43,470 nt of DNA from contig CANDBZ010000004.1 of assembly GCA_947383095.1 (NCBI GenBank), positions 1-43,470 on the forward strand, written 5' to 3'. The notes under the pieces are model-generated. The model was not told the DNA's origin and made no database searches. It saw nothing but the letters and a program-made list of their open reading frames with translations. The position numbers and the translations under genes were made by a program. Numbering within the stretch: position 1 is the first letter of the stretch; each line of letters begins with the position of its first letter. The DNA is from an uncultured Clostridia bacterium. GTDB taxonomy: Bacteria > Bacillota > Clostridia > Christensenellales > CAG-917. This document shows, piece after piece, positions 15,474-24,933 of the stretch.

Positions 15474-16091
15474 ATGAATAACGTATACGTGTATGAATTC
15501 GGCGACAGCCTGTATCTTAATCTCACCAACAGATGTCCCAACAACTGCGAGTTTTGTCTGCGCAGCTTTAAGGACGGAGTGAACGGGAATAAGCTTTGGC
15601 TGCTCAAGGAGCCGACCTTCGACGAGGTGAAGGAGGATCTGGCGATGTTTCCTCTTTCAAAGTATAGGGAAATCGTATTTTGCGGTTTCGGCGAGCCGAC
15701 ATGTAATTTGTCCGTCATGTCGCAGGTGGGTCCGTATCTCAAGGCAAAGGGGTGCAGGACGCGGCTCAACACAAACGGACTCGGCAATCTTATCAATAAC
15801 AGATCGGATGTGCCGCGTCTGATATCGAAGTATATAGATTGCGTGTCTATATCTCTCAACGCGTCTACCGCGGAGGGATACGACGAAATCTGCCGCAGCA
15901 AATACGGCAAGGACGCTTTTTACGCTATGCTCGATTTTGCAAGGGCCTGCGTCGAAGAGGGCGTCGAGACCGTCATGACCGTCGTAGACTTTATCGGCGA
16001 CGAGGAGATCGAGGCTTGCAGAAAGGTCGTTGAGCCCACGGGCGCTAAATTCAGAGTGAGAACGACCGTGCGCGAGGACACCGTTTATTAA
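15474..16091 (+). CDS. TatD-associated radical SAM protein
   Basis: A 205-residue protein with the radical-SAM cluster motif Cys21-x3-Cys25-x2-Cys28 (NRCPNNCEFC), the glycine-rich FCGFGEPT and strand NTNGLGNL. It matches the short radical-SAM family found directly after tatD in many Clostridia; no reaction has been assigned. It follows tatD by 38 nt and ends at a strong terminator, so it is probably the last gene of the metG operon. The barrel is short, implying a small substrate or a partner protein. Confidence 0.9.
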   Translation: MNNVYVYEFGDSLYLNLTNRCPNNCEFCLRSFKDGVNGNKLWLLKEPTFDEVKEDLAMFPLSKYREIVFCGFGEPTCNLSVMSQVGPYLKAKGCRTRLNTNGLGNLINNRSDVPRLISKYIDCVSISLNASTAEGYDEICRSKYGKDAFYAMLDFARACVEEGVETVMTVVDFIGDEEIEACRKVVEPTGAKFRVRTTVREDTVY

Positions 16092-16095
16092 AGTA

Positions 16096-16134
16096 AAAAC
16101 GGAAGCGGGCTTTTGCCGTGAGCTTCCGTTTTCT
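16096..16134 (+). terminator. Terminator of the metG-tatD-radical SAM operon
   Basis: AAAACGGAAGC pairs with GCTTCCGTTTT across a 15-nt loop, then TCTCTTT. Confidence 0.85.
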
Positions 16135-16223
16135 CTTTGGTACTTTAGAAACTTTATCTTCGGTACAATCTTATCATGTGCGGGACGCGCGGGTTTATTC
16201 AGGAAAATTTTGGAAAGGTGAAA

Positions 16224-17051
16224 ATGGAAGACCCAAATCTTAAAAGCATAATAAACGACGTAGGCTTCAGGTTTAACAAGGCGCTCGGGCAGAATTTCAT
16301 ATCGGACGCAAATTTGTTGACCGCGATCGTCGCCGACAGCGGCGTGAACGCCGACGACGTAGTCGTTGAGATAGGCACGGGAGGCGGCACGCTGACGCGC
16401 GCTCTCTCGGCGGCGGCAAAAAGAGTAATATCTTTTGAAGTGGACTGCAATCTTCAAAGCGTGTTGGCGCTTTCACTCCGAGGGATAGATAACGTCGAGG
16501 TGGTTTTCCGCGACGTGCTTAAGATGAGCGACGAAGAATTGCGCGCATTGACGGGCGATAGCTTTAAGGTCGTCGCCAATCTGCCGTATTATATCACCAC
16601 GCCCTTGGTCATGCGGTTTTTGGAAAGCGCGCTTGACGTGAAAAGCCTGACCGTGATGGTGCAGCAGGAGGTGGCGGACAGATTTGTCGCAAAGCCCGAC
16701 ACTGCGGATTATGCCGCGATAACGCTTGCGATAGAGTCCTGCGCGGACGCTCGCATCACGCGCAAGGTCAATCGCAAAAACTTTTATCCCGTCCCGAACG
16801 TTGACAGCGCGGTAGTTCGCATCGACGTTGACAGGACAAAGCTGGACGGCGAAGACGCGCCGCTGTTGAGAAAGCTCTTTAAAGCCGCGTTTGCGATGAG
16901 GCGCAAGACGCTCGCCAACAACTTAAGCGCGGCGTTCGGCATAGACAAACAGGACGCTTCCGAAAGGATAACGAAAGCGGGCTTCTCGCCTATGGTGCGC
17001 GGCGAAGCGCTTTCACTTGAGGATTTTAAAAAGCTGTCCCGTCAATTTTGA
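16224..17051 (+). CDS. rsmA: 16S rRNA (adenine1518/1519-N6,N6)-dimethyltransferase
   Basis: Also called KsgA. Dimethylates the two adjacent adenines near the 3' end of 16S rRNA late in 30S assembly. The start at 16224 follows AAAGGTG and yields 275 aa; an earlier in-frame ATG at 16176 lacks a ribosome-binding site. The SAM-binding loop VVEIGTGGGTLTRAL, catalytic NLPYYITTPL and FYPVPNVDSAVV are intact. It lies between two terminators and is a single-gene unit. Confidence 0.96.
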   Translation: MEDPNLKSIINDVGFRFNKALGQNFISDANLLTAIVADSGVNADDVVVEIGTGGGTLTRALSAAAKRVISFEVDCNLQSVLALSLRGIDNVEVVFRDVLKMSDEELRALTGDSFKVVANLPYYITTPLVMRFLESALDVKSLTVMVQQEVADRFVAKPDTADYAAITLAIESCADARITRKVNRKNFYPVPNVDSAVVRIDVDRTKLDGEDAPLLRKLFKAAFAMRRKTLANNLSAAFGIDKQDASERITKAGFSPMVRGEALSLEDFKKLSRQF

Positions 17052-17072
17052 GCGTGAAAACGCTATGCTGTC

Positions 17073-17097
17073 AAACCGCTTTAGGGCGGTTTTTTTG
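17073..17097 (+). terminator. Terminator after rsmA
   Basis: AAACCGC pairs with GCGGTTT across a short loop, followed by a run of seven T. Confidence 0.85.
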
Positions 17098-17141
17098 TTA
17101 TTAAAAAGCGATTTGCGGCATATCTTTTCAAGAGGTGAAGC

Positions 17142-18023
17142 ATGGGTATAAGAAAAGAAATAATAATTTTAAACGGCGGGGGACATAAGGGCGTCGTGAA
17201 GGTCTACGGCGTTCCCGGGAAAGACGGATCCGCAAGGATAAATTGCGCGCTGGATTTCCGTCCGTCCGGAGCAAATCTGTATTTAATCGGAGACGATATC
17301 GCGGAAATCAAACTTAAAGATGTAAATTACGACGGTGAAGTTGCGTTTCGTGCAAGCTCCGATATAGGCTGCGTATTGCGCTCGAGCTCGCTCACTATGT
17401 TCGGCGGTAAGGGGGTCAAGAGCGAAATGCTTAAAAAAATCGATGACTATAATGCGGATAAGGCTCGCGCCTCCGCGCTCAAGCGGGAGGAGGAGACTGC
17501 CGTTGAGCAGGCTCGAGCTTTGAAGGAAGAGAAGGTCAAAGCCGAGCAAAACGTCGAATGTCAAACAGAGAGGAATGACAAGGGCAATACTACGTCTGAT
17601 GCGAAAAGCGCGGGCAGGGAGCGCTTTGCGGACGTAGAAGCCAAAACCTATGCCAATCCGCTGGGCGAATGGACAAAGTATGACGGCAACAATTTTTATT
17701 ATGCCATAAAGCCGCAGATAGACGAAATGTTTATCTGCTATCCGAAGGAGGAAACGCTATGCTCCGTAGTGCCCAACTCCGATTGGGTCAGGGTGGACGC
17801 GGAGGACGGCTATTACGTCGTCGGGCTGCTGTTTGACGCCGAGGAGCCTTCGTTTATATGCTACGGAGTGCCGCACGTATCGGCCGACGGCGGCGCGGAC
17901 AGGCGCGCGCCTGCGGAGATCGAGAATATGTGCGTGTGGTTGCCCGTGAACGCCGACGGCTCAAAAACCGACGGTTATTGGGTCATTTATCAATCCGCCA
18001 AGACGGGCGAGATAATAAAATAA
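17142..18023 (+). CDS. Unrecognised two-domain protein
   Basis: I do not recognise a characterised family. The 293-residue product has no signal peptide or membrane segment. Residues 1-105 (begins MGIRKEIIILNGGGHKGVVKV) look like a beta-rich module. Residues 105-165 are a charged, Ala/Glu/Lys-rich linker, probably helical. Residues 166-293 (YANPLGEWTKYDGNNFYYAI ... GYWVIYQSAKTG) resemble a C-terminal domain I have seen at the end of uncharacterised clostridial proteins, with the pattern WVRV...YYVVGLLF...ICYGVP...WLP...GYWV. The ribosome-binding site AAGAGGTGAAGC is good. It stands alone after the rsmA terminator and ends 67 nt before the SGNH hydrolase, which has its own promoter. Confidence 0.75.
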   Translation: MGIRKEIIILNGGGHKGVVKVYGVPGKDGSARINCALDFRPSGANLYLIGDDIAEIKLKDVNYDGEVAFRASSDIGCVLRSSSLTMFGGKGVKSEMLKKIDDYNADKARASALKREEETAVEQARALKEEKVKAEQNVECQTERNDKGNTTSDAKSAGRERFADVEAKTYANPLGEWTKYDGNNFYYAIKPQIDEMFICYPKEETLCSVVPNSDWVRVDAEDGYYVVGLLFDAEEPSFICYGVPHVSADGGADRRAPAEIENMCVWLPVNADGSKTDGYWVIYQSAKTGEIIK

Positions 18024-18032
18024 GTCTGCCGC

Positions 18033-18061
18033 TTGAATCGAGCGTGTATTTATGTTATGCT
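18033..18061 (+). promoter_or_regulatory. Probable promoter of the SGNH hydrolase gene
   Basis: TTGAAT (18033-18038), 17 bp, TATGCT (18056-18061). Confidence 0.45.
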
Positions 18062-18090
18062 GAAATAAATTCGACTCGGGGGAGCGGAGC

Positions 18091-18828
18091 ATGCCAAAGA
18101 AGAAGAAAATAATAATTGCCGTTTCGGCTGCGCTTGCGTTTATAATACTTGCAGTTTGCATTGCCGTCCCCTGCGTATACGAGAGCGGATTGCTCGGCGG
18201 CGCGCACCCTTTGAAGAGGGCAAAGGAAGGGCAGATACGCGTCGCGTGCGTGGGCGACAGCCTCACTTACGGCTACGGCATCTGGGGTTGGTCCAAAAAC
18301 AACTATCCGACTCAACTCGGTAATAAGCTCGGCGACGGTTATTGCGTAAATAACTTCGGATATTCCGCGCGCACCGCGTCGTTCGAGGGAGACCGCCCCT
18401 ATGTTGCCGACAGTTTATATAAAAAGAGCCTCGGGTTTGCGCCGCAAATCGTGATAATAATGCTTGGTTCAAACGATACAAAGCCCGTTAATTGGAGAGG
18501 GAAAGAGGCGTATAAGCGGGATTATCTCAAAATAATACAGAGTTATATTTCGCTTGACAGCGTGAAGCATGTGTGCGTTATGTCCCCGTCGCCCGTGTGG
18601 AATGTGAAGGGAAAGCCGCCGTATTCCATAAACGCAGATTTGATTGCGAACGACGTGCGCGAGACCGCAAAAGAGATTGCGGACGAATTGGGGCTTGCGC
18701 ATATCGATCTATATGAAGTTTTTGAGGACAAGCCGCAGTTGTTCAAGGACGGCGCGCATCCAAACGCCGAAGGCGCGGCGTTGATCGCGGAGGCGGTCGC
18801 TTTGAGCTTTGGTAGATATAATATATAA
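18091..18828 (+). CDS. SGNH/GDSL-family lipase or esterase, membrane-anchored
   Basis: The 245-residue product begins with a Lys-rich stretch and a hydrophobic helix (residues 7-30), so it is probably anchored with the catalytic domain outside. SGNH blocks are clear: Ser57 in GDSLTYG, the glycine of block II in NNFGYSART, Asn126 in MLGSNDTKP, and Asp218/His221 in KDGAHPN. Such enzymes remove acyl or acetyl groups from glycans or lipids. Substrate unknown; a role in trimming surface polysaccharide O-acetyl groups would fit but is inference. Confidence 0.9.
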   Translation: MPKKKKIIIAVSAALAFIILAVCIAVPCVYESGLLGGAHPLKRAKEGQIRVACVGDSLTYGYGIWGWSKNNYPTQLGNKLGDGYCVNNFGYSARTASFEGDRPYVADSLYKKSLGFAPQIVIIMLGSNDTKPVNWRGKEAYKRDYLKIIQSYISLDSVKHVCVMSPSPVWNVKGKPPYSINADLIANDVRETAKEIADELGLAHIDLYEVFEDKPQLFKDGAHPNAEGAALIAEAVALSFGRYNI

Positions 18829-18939
18829 TACTTATAGGTTGAACTTATCAATATAATACAATATTTAGTGTCGGCGTTTGCGGGGACACACAAGTCGAAA
18901 AATATTTTTGTTTTTCTTTGTTTTTTGCAATAAATATCG

Positions 18940-18969
18940 TTGACAAGCAAGTTTGTTTTGTGGTAGTGT
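18940..18969 (+). promoter_or_regulatory. Promoter of the S10-spc-alpha ribosomal cluster
   Basis: TTGACA (18940-18945), 18 bp, TAGTGT (18964-18969) with a TGG just before the -10. It precedes a leader of about 100 nt. Confidence 0.6.
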
Positions 18970-18976
18970 AATCAAG

Positions 18977-19017
18977 CGTATCCATGGGGATACGTCTGTT
19001 CCGTTGCGTCGCAACGG
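18977..19017 (+). promoter_or_regulatory. Two-hairpin leader upstream of rpsJ
   Basis: CGTATCC, ATGG, GGATACG (18977-18994) is followed by CCGTTGC, GTC, GCAACGG (19001-19017) and an A-rich tract. Both stems are perfect 7-bp. Neither is followed by T residues, so this is not a terminator. It may be the binding site for an autoregulating ribosomal protein such as L4, by analogy with S10 leaders elsewhere. Confidence 0.5.
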
Positions 19018-19072
19018 CAAAAAAAATGAAAGACACACACGGATAAGTGTAATATAGGAGGCTACAGTAAAA

Positions 19073-19381
19073 ATGGCTGGGCAGAAAATCAGGATTAAAC
19101 TCAAAGCTTATGATCACAACCTCATCGATGTCTCTGCGGAAAAAATCGTCGAGACCGTGAAGAAGACCGGCACAAAGGTTTCCGGACCTATTCCGCTTCC
19201 CACCGATAAGGAAATCATCACTATCTTGCGCGCTACGCACAAGTATAAGGACAGCCGCGAGCAATTCGAACTTCGCACGCACAAACGTTTGATCGACATC
19301 TACAATCCCACGAGCAAGACGATGGATTCTTTGATGAAATTGGATTTGCCCGCCGGCGTGGATATCTCGATAAAGCTTTAA
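19073..19381 (+). CDS. rpsJ: 30S ribosomal protein S10 (uS10)
   Basis: First gene of the cluster, 102 aa, intact from [14 protein letters not shown] to the SIKL end. S10 sits in the 30S head and, with NusB, takes part in transcription antitermination. AGGAGG lies ahead of the ATG. The next gene, rplC, starts 32 nt downstream, the widest gap in the S10 part. Confidence 0.98.
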   Translation: MAGQKIRIKLKAYDHNLIDVSAEKIVETVKKTGTKVSGPIPLPTDKEIITILRATHKYKDSREQFELRTHKRLIDIYNPTSKTMDSLMKLDLPAGVDISIKL

Positions 19382-19413
19382 ATTAAAAATACATTGAGGA
19401 GGATGAACTTTAC

Positions 19414-20043
19414 ATGGATAAAGCAATCATCGGTACCAAATTGGGCATGAGCCAGATCTTCACTCCCGAAGGAAAGGTTATCCCCGTCACGGTGGTCGAG
19501 GCAGGTCCCTGCCCCGTCGTGCAAGTCAAGACCATGGAGAACGACGGTTATGAAGCCGTCCAGGTCGGCTTCGGCACCGTCAAGGAGACCAGAGTCAACA
19601 AGCCCGAGACAGGACATTTCAAGAAGGCGGGCGTTCCCGTCAAGAAGTATCTGCGCGAGCTCCGTCTTGCAAACAGCGCAAGCTATACGCTCGGTCAGGA
19701 AATCAAATGCGACGTTTTCGCAGAGGGCGATAAGGTCGACGTGACAGGCACCTCCAAGGGCCACGGATATTCCGGCGTCGTCCAGAGATGGAACAATCAC
19801 ATCGGTCCCAAGGCTCACGGCTCCGGCTATCACAGAGGCGTAGGTTCAATGGGCGCGTGCTCGTCCCCGTCGCGCGTGTTCAAAAACAAGCACATGGCAG
19901 GTCAATGGGGTCACGAGCAGGTGACGGTGCAAAATCTTGCCGTAGTGCGCGTAGACGTCAACAGAAATCTCTTGCTCGTCAAGGGTGCGGTTCCGGGTCC
20001 GCGCGGCGGCCTGGTCATCGTCAAAGAGTCCGTTAAGGGCTGA
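19414..20043 (+). CDS. rplC: 50S ribosomal protein L3 (uL3)
   Basis: A 209-residue early-assembly 23S rRNA binder whose central loop reaches towards the peptidyl transferase centre. The N-terminal GTKLGMSQIF and C-terminal LLLVKGAVPGPRGGLVIV are standard. The central loop is unusual: after SKGHGYSGVVQRWNNHIG it reads SMGACSSPSRVF and AGQWGHEQVTVQNL, where most bacteria have GRMGNERVTVQNL or similar. The changed positions lie near functionally important rRNA, so the variant may be lineage-specific. Confidence 0.97.
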   Translation: MDKAIIGTKLGMSQIFTPEGKVIPVTVVEAGPCPVVQVKTMENDGYEAVQVGFGTVKETRVNKPETGHFKKAGVPVKKYLRELRLANSASYTLGQEIKCDVFAEGDKVDVTGTSKGHGYSGVVQRWNNHIGPKAHGSGYHRGVGSMGACSSPSRVFKNKHMAGQWGHEQVTVQNLAVVRVDVNRNLLLVKGAVPGPRGGLVIVKESVKG

Positions 20044-20058
20044 TTGCGGAGGTAGAAT

Positions 20059-20679
20059 ATGAAACTGAACGTGTTGGATTTCACAGGTAAGCAAGTCGGC
20101 GACGTAGAAGTGAGCGATTCTGTCTTTGCGTGCGATTATAACGAGGCTCTTGTGCATCAGGTGGTTGTTGCGCAGCTCGCAAATAAACGTCAAGGCACGA
20201 TGAGCGCTCTCACGAGAACGGAAGTTCGCGGCGGCGGCGCAAAGCCCTACCGTCAAAAGGGCACCGGTCGCGCCCGTCAAGGCTCTATCGTTGCTCCTCA
20301 ATACGTAGGCGGCGGCGTTGTGTTTGCAAAGAAGCCCAGAGATTTCTCTCAAAAAGTCAACAAAAACATGAAGAAAGCGGCGTTCTGCTCGGCATTGTCC
20401 GAGAAGATCCGTCAAAACGAAGTCGTCGTTCTCGACAAATTCGCGCTTGAAGAGGTCAAGACGAAGCTTGTCGCAAAGGCGGCGAAGGCGCTCGCTCCGA
20501 GCGGTAAAGTCATGTTCGTTTTGGACGGTTATGACGAGAACGCTTTGCGCGCAAGCAAGAACATCCCCGATGTGAACGTTTGCGAAGCAAGGACGCTCAA
20601 CGTTTACGATATCGTCGCGACGAAGAACATCGTGATAACCGTTGACGCAATCAAGCAGATCGAGGAGGCAGCATTATGA
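20059..20679 (+). CDS. rplD: 50S ribosomal protein L4 (uL4)
   Basis: A 206-residue protein; its extended loop ([20 protein letters not shown]) lines the narrow part of the peptide exit tunnel. In gamma-proteobacteria L4 represses its own operon through the leader; whether it does so here is unknown, but the two hairpins ahead of rpsJ are a candidate target. It overlaps rplW by 4 nt. Confidence 0.97.
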   Translation: MKLNVLDFTGKQVGDVEVSDSVFACDYNEALVHQVVVAQLANKRQGTMSALTRTEVRGGGAKPYRQKGTGRARQGSIVAPQYVGGGVVFAKKPRDFSQKVNKNMKKAAFCSALSEKIRQNEVVVLDKFALEEVKTKLVAKAAKALAPSGKVMFVLDGYDENALRASKNIPDVNVCEARTLNVYDIVATKNIVITVDAIKQIEEAAL

Positions 20680-20966
20680 CATCATACGACATTATAATCG
20701 AGCCTATTCTTTCGGAAAAGAGCTATGACGGCATCCCCGCAAAGAAATATACGTTTAAGGTCGCAAAGACCGCTACCAAGACTCAAATCAAGTCGGCAGT
20801 CGAGCAGATCTTCGGCGTGAAGGTCGCAAAGGTCAATACAGTCAATTACGACGGCAAGCTCAAGAGAATGGGCAGAAACGAGGGCAGACGTCCCGCGTAT
20901 AAGAAAGCCTATGTCACCTTGACTGCCGACAGCAAGGCAATCGAGTTCTTCGAGAGCTTGGCATAA
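20676..20966 (+). CDS. rplW: 50S ribosomal protein L23 (uL23)
   Basis: A 96-residue tunnel-exit protein that serves as docking site for trigger factor and SRP. The pattern [43 protein letters not shown] is canonical. Its ATG overlaps the rplD stop (ATGA), implying coupled translation. Confidence 0.97.
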   Translation: MTSYDIIIEPILSEKSYDGIPAKKYTFKVAKTATKTQIKSAVEQIFGVKVAKVNTVNYDGKLKRMGRNEGRRPAYKKAYVTLTADSKAIEFFESLA

Positions 20967-20986
20967 GAGAAAGGAGATTAGATATT

Positions 20987-21814
<828 letters not shown>

Positions 21815-21827
21815 TCGGAGGAAAGAA

Positions 21828-22106
21828 ATGAGTAGAAGTGTCAAAAAGGGTCCCTATGTCGAGGAGCGCCTTATGAACAGAATCAATGCTATGAATGCGT
21901 CGGGTGAACGTCAATCCGTGAAAACGTGGTCGAGAAGTTCAACGATCTTCCCCGAAATGGTCGGACACACGATTGCAGTACACAACGGCAAACAGCATGT
22001 GCCCGTGTATATCACGGAGGACATGGTGGGTTGCAAATTGGGCGAGTTTGCTCCTACGCGTACTTTCAGAGGACACGCGGGAGACAAGACCACCTCGAAA
22101 AGATAA
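21828..22106 (+). CDS. rpsS: 30S ribosomal protein S19 (uS19)
   Basis: A 92-residue head protein that pairs with S13 and contacts A-site tRNA. The opening [10 protein letters not shown] and the block [18 protein letters not shown] are canonical. Gap to rplV is 12 nt with a GGAGG site. Confidence 0.98.
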   Translation: MSRSVKKGPYVEERLMNRINAMNASGERQSVKTWSRSSTIFPEMVGHTIAVHNGKQHVPVYITEDMVGCKLGEFAPTRTFRGHAGDKTTSKR

Positions 22107-22118
22107 AAGGAGGAGTTT

Positions 22119-22508
22119 ATGGCGACAAGAAGTAAACAAAAGGCTTTGAAACGTCAAAGAGAAGCCGATACGAGACCTTGCGCAACTGCCAAGTACGTCA
22201 GAATTTCTCCGTACAAAGTGAGAATAGTGCTTGACATTATCAAGGGCAAGTCCGTCACGGAAGCGATCGCTATCCTTGAAAACACGCCCAAAGCCGCAAG
22301 CGAAGTGCTTGTCAAATTGGTGAACAGCGCCGCCGCAAACGCGGAGAACAATCAAAATCTTGCAAGAAACGACCTGTTTGTTGCAGAGTGCTTTGCAAAC
22401 GAAGGACCGACCTTGAAGCGTATTCAGGCTGTTTCCAAGGGCAGAGCATACCGCATCAATAAGAGAACGAGCCACGTCACCGTGATACTCGACTCTGTCA
22501 GGGCTTAA
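22119..22508 (+). CDS. rplV: 50S ribosomal protein L22 (uL22)
   Basis: A 129-residue protein whose beta-hairpin lines the exit tunnel; changes there give macrolide resistance elsewhere. The protein is somewhat longer at the N-terminus (a basic stretch before [20 protein letters not shown]). The hairpin region [20 protein letters not shown] is normal. Confidence 0.97.
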   Translation: MATRSKQKALKRQREADTRPCATAKYVRISPYKVRIVLDIIKGKSVTEAIAILENTPKAASEVLVKLVNSAAANAENNQNLARNDLFVAECFANEGPTLKRIQAVSKGRAYRINKRTSHVTVILDSVRA

Positions 22509-22519
22509 GGAGGTACAGA

Positions 22520-23185
22520 ATGGGACAGAAAGTAGACCCGAACGGACTTCGTACAGGCGTCATCAAACCGTGGAATTCCACTTGGTACGCGGATAAGGCG
22601 CATTTTGCAGACAACATCGTCGAGGACAGCAAGGTTCGCAAGTTCATCAAAAAGAAATATTACGACAACGCGATTTCCAAGATAACTATAGAGAGAGCGG
22701 CGGATAAATTCGTGGTGGGTATTTATACCTCCCGTCCGGCAACGCTTATCGGCAAAGCCGGCGCAGGCGTGGAGCAGATAAAGAACGAGGTTGAAGCGCT
22801 TCTCGGCAAGACCGAAAAGAAGGTCAGCATCAACATCATGGAAGTCAAGCAATCCGACGCCGACGCGCAGCTTGTCGCGGAGTATATCGCAAAGCAGCTT
22901 GAGGGCAGAGCGTCCTTCCGCCGCACTATGAAGCAAGCTATGTCAAAGGCGATGAAGTCGGGCGCAAAGGGCATCAAGACCATGGTCAGCGGCCGTCTCG
23001 ACGGCGCGGAAATCGCAAGAAGCGAGCAATATCGCGAGGGCTCAATTCCTCTTCAGACGTTGCGCGCGAACATTGACTACGGCGTGGCGACCGCTCATAC
23101 GACGTTTGGCGCCATCGGCGTGAAATGTTGGATATACAAGGGCGAAGTGCTCGGCAAAAATCCACTTGAAGGAGGAAACCAATAA
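22520..23185 (+). CDS. rpsC: 30S ribosomal protein S3 (uS3)
   Basis: A 221-residue protein with a type II KH domain ([17 protein letters not shown]) at the mRNA entrance, where it helps helicase activity. The opening [14 protein letters not shown] and the block [17 protein letters not shown] are standard. The stop overlaps the rplP start by one base (TAATG). Confidence 0.98.
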   Translation: MGQKVDPNGLRTGVIKPWNSTWYADKAHFADNIVEDSKVRKFIKKKYYDNAISKITIERAADKFVVGIYTSRPATLIGKAGAGVEQIKNEVEALLGKTEKKVSINIMEVKQSDADAQLVAEYIAKQLEGRASFRRTMKQAMSKAMKSGAKGIKTMVSGRLDGAEIARSEQYREGSIPLQTLRANIDYGVATAHTTFGAIGVKCWIYKGEVLGKNPLEGGNQ

Positions 23186-23622
23186 TGTTAATGCCAAAAC
23201 GCGTCAAGAGACGCCGTCAAATGCGTGGCAGAATGAAGGGTAAAGCGACCAAGGGCAATATCGTCGCATACGGCGAGTTCGGTCTTGTGGCGCAGGAGCC
23301 GGGCTGGATCACCTCCAACCAGATAGAAGCGGCGCGTGTCGCAATGACGAGATATATCCGCCGCGGCGGAAAGGTATGGGTGGATATCTTCCCCCACAAG
23401 CCCGTGACGAAGAAGCCCGCCGAGACCCGTATGGGCTCCGGTAAAGGTTCTCCGGAATATTGGGTAGCGGTAGTTAAACCCGGTCGTGTGATGTTTGAGA
23501 TCGCAGGTATCGATGAAGCAGTAGCAAAAGAGGCGTTGCGTCTTGCAGCCAACAAGCTTCCCGTCAAGTGCAAGTTTGTCAGAGCGGAAGAGACGCGCGA
23601 CGTCGAAGGCGGTGAACAATGA
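23185..23622 (+). CDS. rplP: 50S ribosomal protein L16 (uL16)
   Basis: A 145-residue late-assembly protein that positions A-site t[23 protein letters not shown] and the functional loop [19 protein letters not shown] are intact. It overlaps rpmC by 4 nt. Confidence 0.98.
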   Translation: MLMPKRVKRRRQMRGRMKGKATKGNIVAYGEFGLVAQEPGWITSNQIEAARVAMTRYIRRGGKVWVDIFPHKPVTKKPAETRMGSGKGSPEYWVAVVKPGRVMFEIAGIDEAVAKEALRLAANKLPVKCKFVRAEETRDVEGGEQ

Positions 23623-23837
23623 AATCGAAGCAGGTTTTTGAAATGACAGATAAGGAATTGCAGGACAAGCTCAACGAGCTCAAGTCCGAATTGTTTTTCC
23701 TTCGCTTTAAGAATGCCACCAATCAGTTGACCAACCCCAAAGAGTTGACGGAAAAGAGGCACGATATAGCTCGCGTAAAGACCGTCATCCGCCAAAGAGA
23801 ACTTGCCCGTGCGAAAAAAGGCGAGGCAAAGGGCTAA
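23619..23837 (+). CDS. rpmC: 50S ribosomal protein L29 (uL29)
   Basis: A 72-residue helical hairpin near the tunnel exit, next to L23. The block [17 protein letters not shown] and [14 protein letters not shown] are typical. ATG overlaps the rplP stop. Confidence 0.97.
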   Translation: MKSKQVFEMTDKELQDKLNELKSELFFLRFKNATNQLTNPKELTEKRHDIARVKTVIRQRELARAKKGEAKG

Positions 23838-23849
23838 TCGGAGGATAAT

Positions 23850-24107
23850 ATGGAAGAAAGAAATTTGAGAAAAGAAAGAGTGGGAATAGTCGTAAGCGAC
23901 AAGATGGACAAGACCATTGTTGTCGCCATAAGCGAGCGCGTCAAGCATCCCCTCTACAAGAAGATAGTCAGCCGCACCAAGAAGTTTAAAGCGCATGACG
24001 AAAACAACGCATGCGGTATAGGCGACAAGGTGCTTATCGCAGAGACCCGTCCGCTTTCCAAGGACAAGTGCTGGAGACTCGTTGAAATAATCGAGAAGGC
24101 CAAGTAA
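23850..24107 (+). CDS. rpsQ: 30S ribosomal protein S17 (uS17)
   Basis: An 85-residue OB-fold primary binder of 16S r[22 protein letters not shown] and [19 protein letters not shown] match the family. Gap to rplN is 13 nt. Confidence 0.97.
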   Translation: MEERNLRKERVGIVVSDKMDKTIVVAISERVKHPLYKKIVSRTKKFKAHDENNACGIGDKVLIAETRPLSKDKCWRLVEIIEKAK

Positions 24108-24120
24108 GAGGAGGAGTGCT

Positions 24121-24489
24121 ATGATTCAACCATTGAGTTGGCTTAAGGTCGCCGATAACAGCGGCGCCAAAGAAATTATGTGTATCAGAGTCTTGGGCGG
24201 CTCTTTCAGAAGAAGCGGAAACATCGGCGACGTTATCGTCGCGTCCGTCAAGTCGGCTATCCCCGGCGGCAAGGTGAAGAAGGGCGACGTCGTGAAGGCG
24301 GTCATCGTGCGCACGCAGTTCGGTATTCAGCGCGAGGACGGCAGTTACATCAAGTTCGACGACAACGCGGCTGTCATCATCGACAACCAAAAGCAACCCC
24401 AAGGCACCCGTATCTTCGGGCCTATCGCGAGAGAATTGCGTGAAAAGGATTATATGAAGATAATCTCGCTTGCGCCGGAAGTGCTGTAA
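24121..24489 (+). CDS. rplN: 50S ribosomal protein L14 (uL14)
   Basis: A 122-residue interface protein that forms bridges with the 30S subunit and is the target of the silencing factor RsfS. The opening [20 protein letters not shown] and end IISLAPEVL are canonical, apart from SW in place of the usual ET/QS. Confidence 0.98.
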   Translation: MIQPLSWLKVADNSGAKEIMCIRVLGGSFRRSGNIGDVIVASVKSAIPGGKVKKGDVVKAVIVRTQFGIQREDGSYIKFDDNAAVIIDNQKQPQGTRIFGPIARELREKDYMKIISLAPEVL

Positions 24490-24506
24490 GGAGGAGGAAA
24501 ACTATT

Positions 24507-24914
24507 ATGGCTAATTCGAGTGTGAAAAAGGGCGATAACGTGATGGTCATCACCGGCAAGGATAAGGGCAAGGTCGGCAAAGTGCTTAAGGTCGATACCG
24601 ACGCCAACAGGATCTACGTCGAGGGCATCAATATCGTATCGAGAAGCAAAAAGCCGAGAAACGCGCAGGATCAAGGCGGCATCATCAAGAGAGAGGGCAC
24701 TATCGACGTTTCCAACGTCATGCACGTCTGCTCCTCTTGCGGAGACGTCGTCAGAGTCAAGCACGAGGTGAAAGAGGTCAACGGAAAGAACAAGTCCGTG
24801 CGCGTCTGCCCCAAGTGCGGAGCAGGTCTCGACGAGAAAAAGACGTCCGCCAAGAAAGCAGCGAAGAAGGCGGCAAAGAAAAAGGTAGAAAAGTCCGAGG
24901 AAAACAAGGGCTGA
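24507..24914 (+). CDS. rplX: 50S ribosomal protein L24 (uL24), zinc-knuckle form with basic tail
   Basis: An assembly-initiator protein with a KOW motif (GKDKGKVGKVL). At 135 aa it is about 30 longer than usual. Two features stand out: a four-Cys site, CSSC and CPKC, replacing the zinc-free strand pair, and an Ala/Lys-rich tail (KKAAKKAAKKKVEKSEENKG) that probably lies along rRNA or the subunit surface. Cys-containing L24 is known in some bacteria; the tail may be lineage-specific. Confidence 0.96.
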   Translation: MANSSVKKGDNVMVITGKDKGKVGKVLKVDTDANRIYVEGINIVSRSKKPRNAQDQGGIIKREGTIDVSNVMHVCSSCGDVVRVKHEVKEVNGKNKSVRVCPKCGAGLDEKKTSAKKAAKKAAKKKVEKSEENKG

Positions 24915-24933
24915 ATAAATCGGAGGTAATATC

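Noticed and set aside
19001..19017. Terminator ahead of rpsJ.
   Set aside because: The hairpin is followed by A residues, not T, and lies in the leader of an essential operon.
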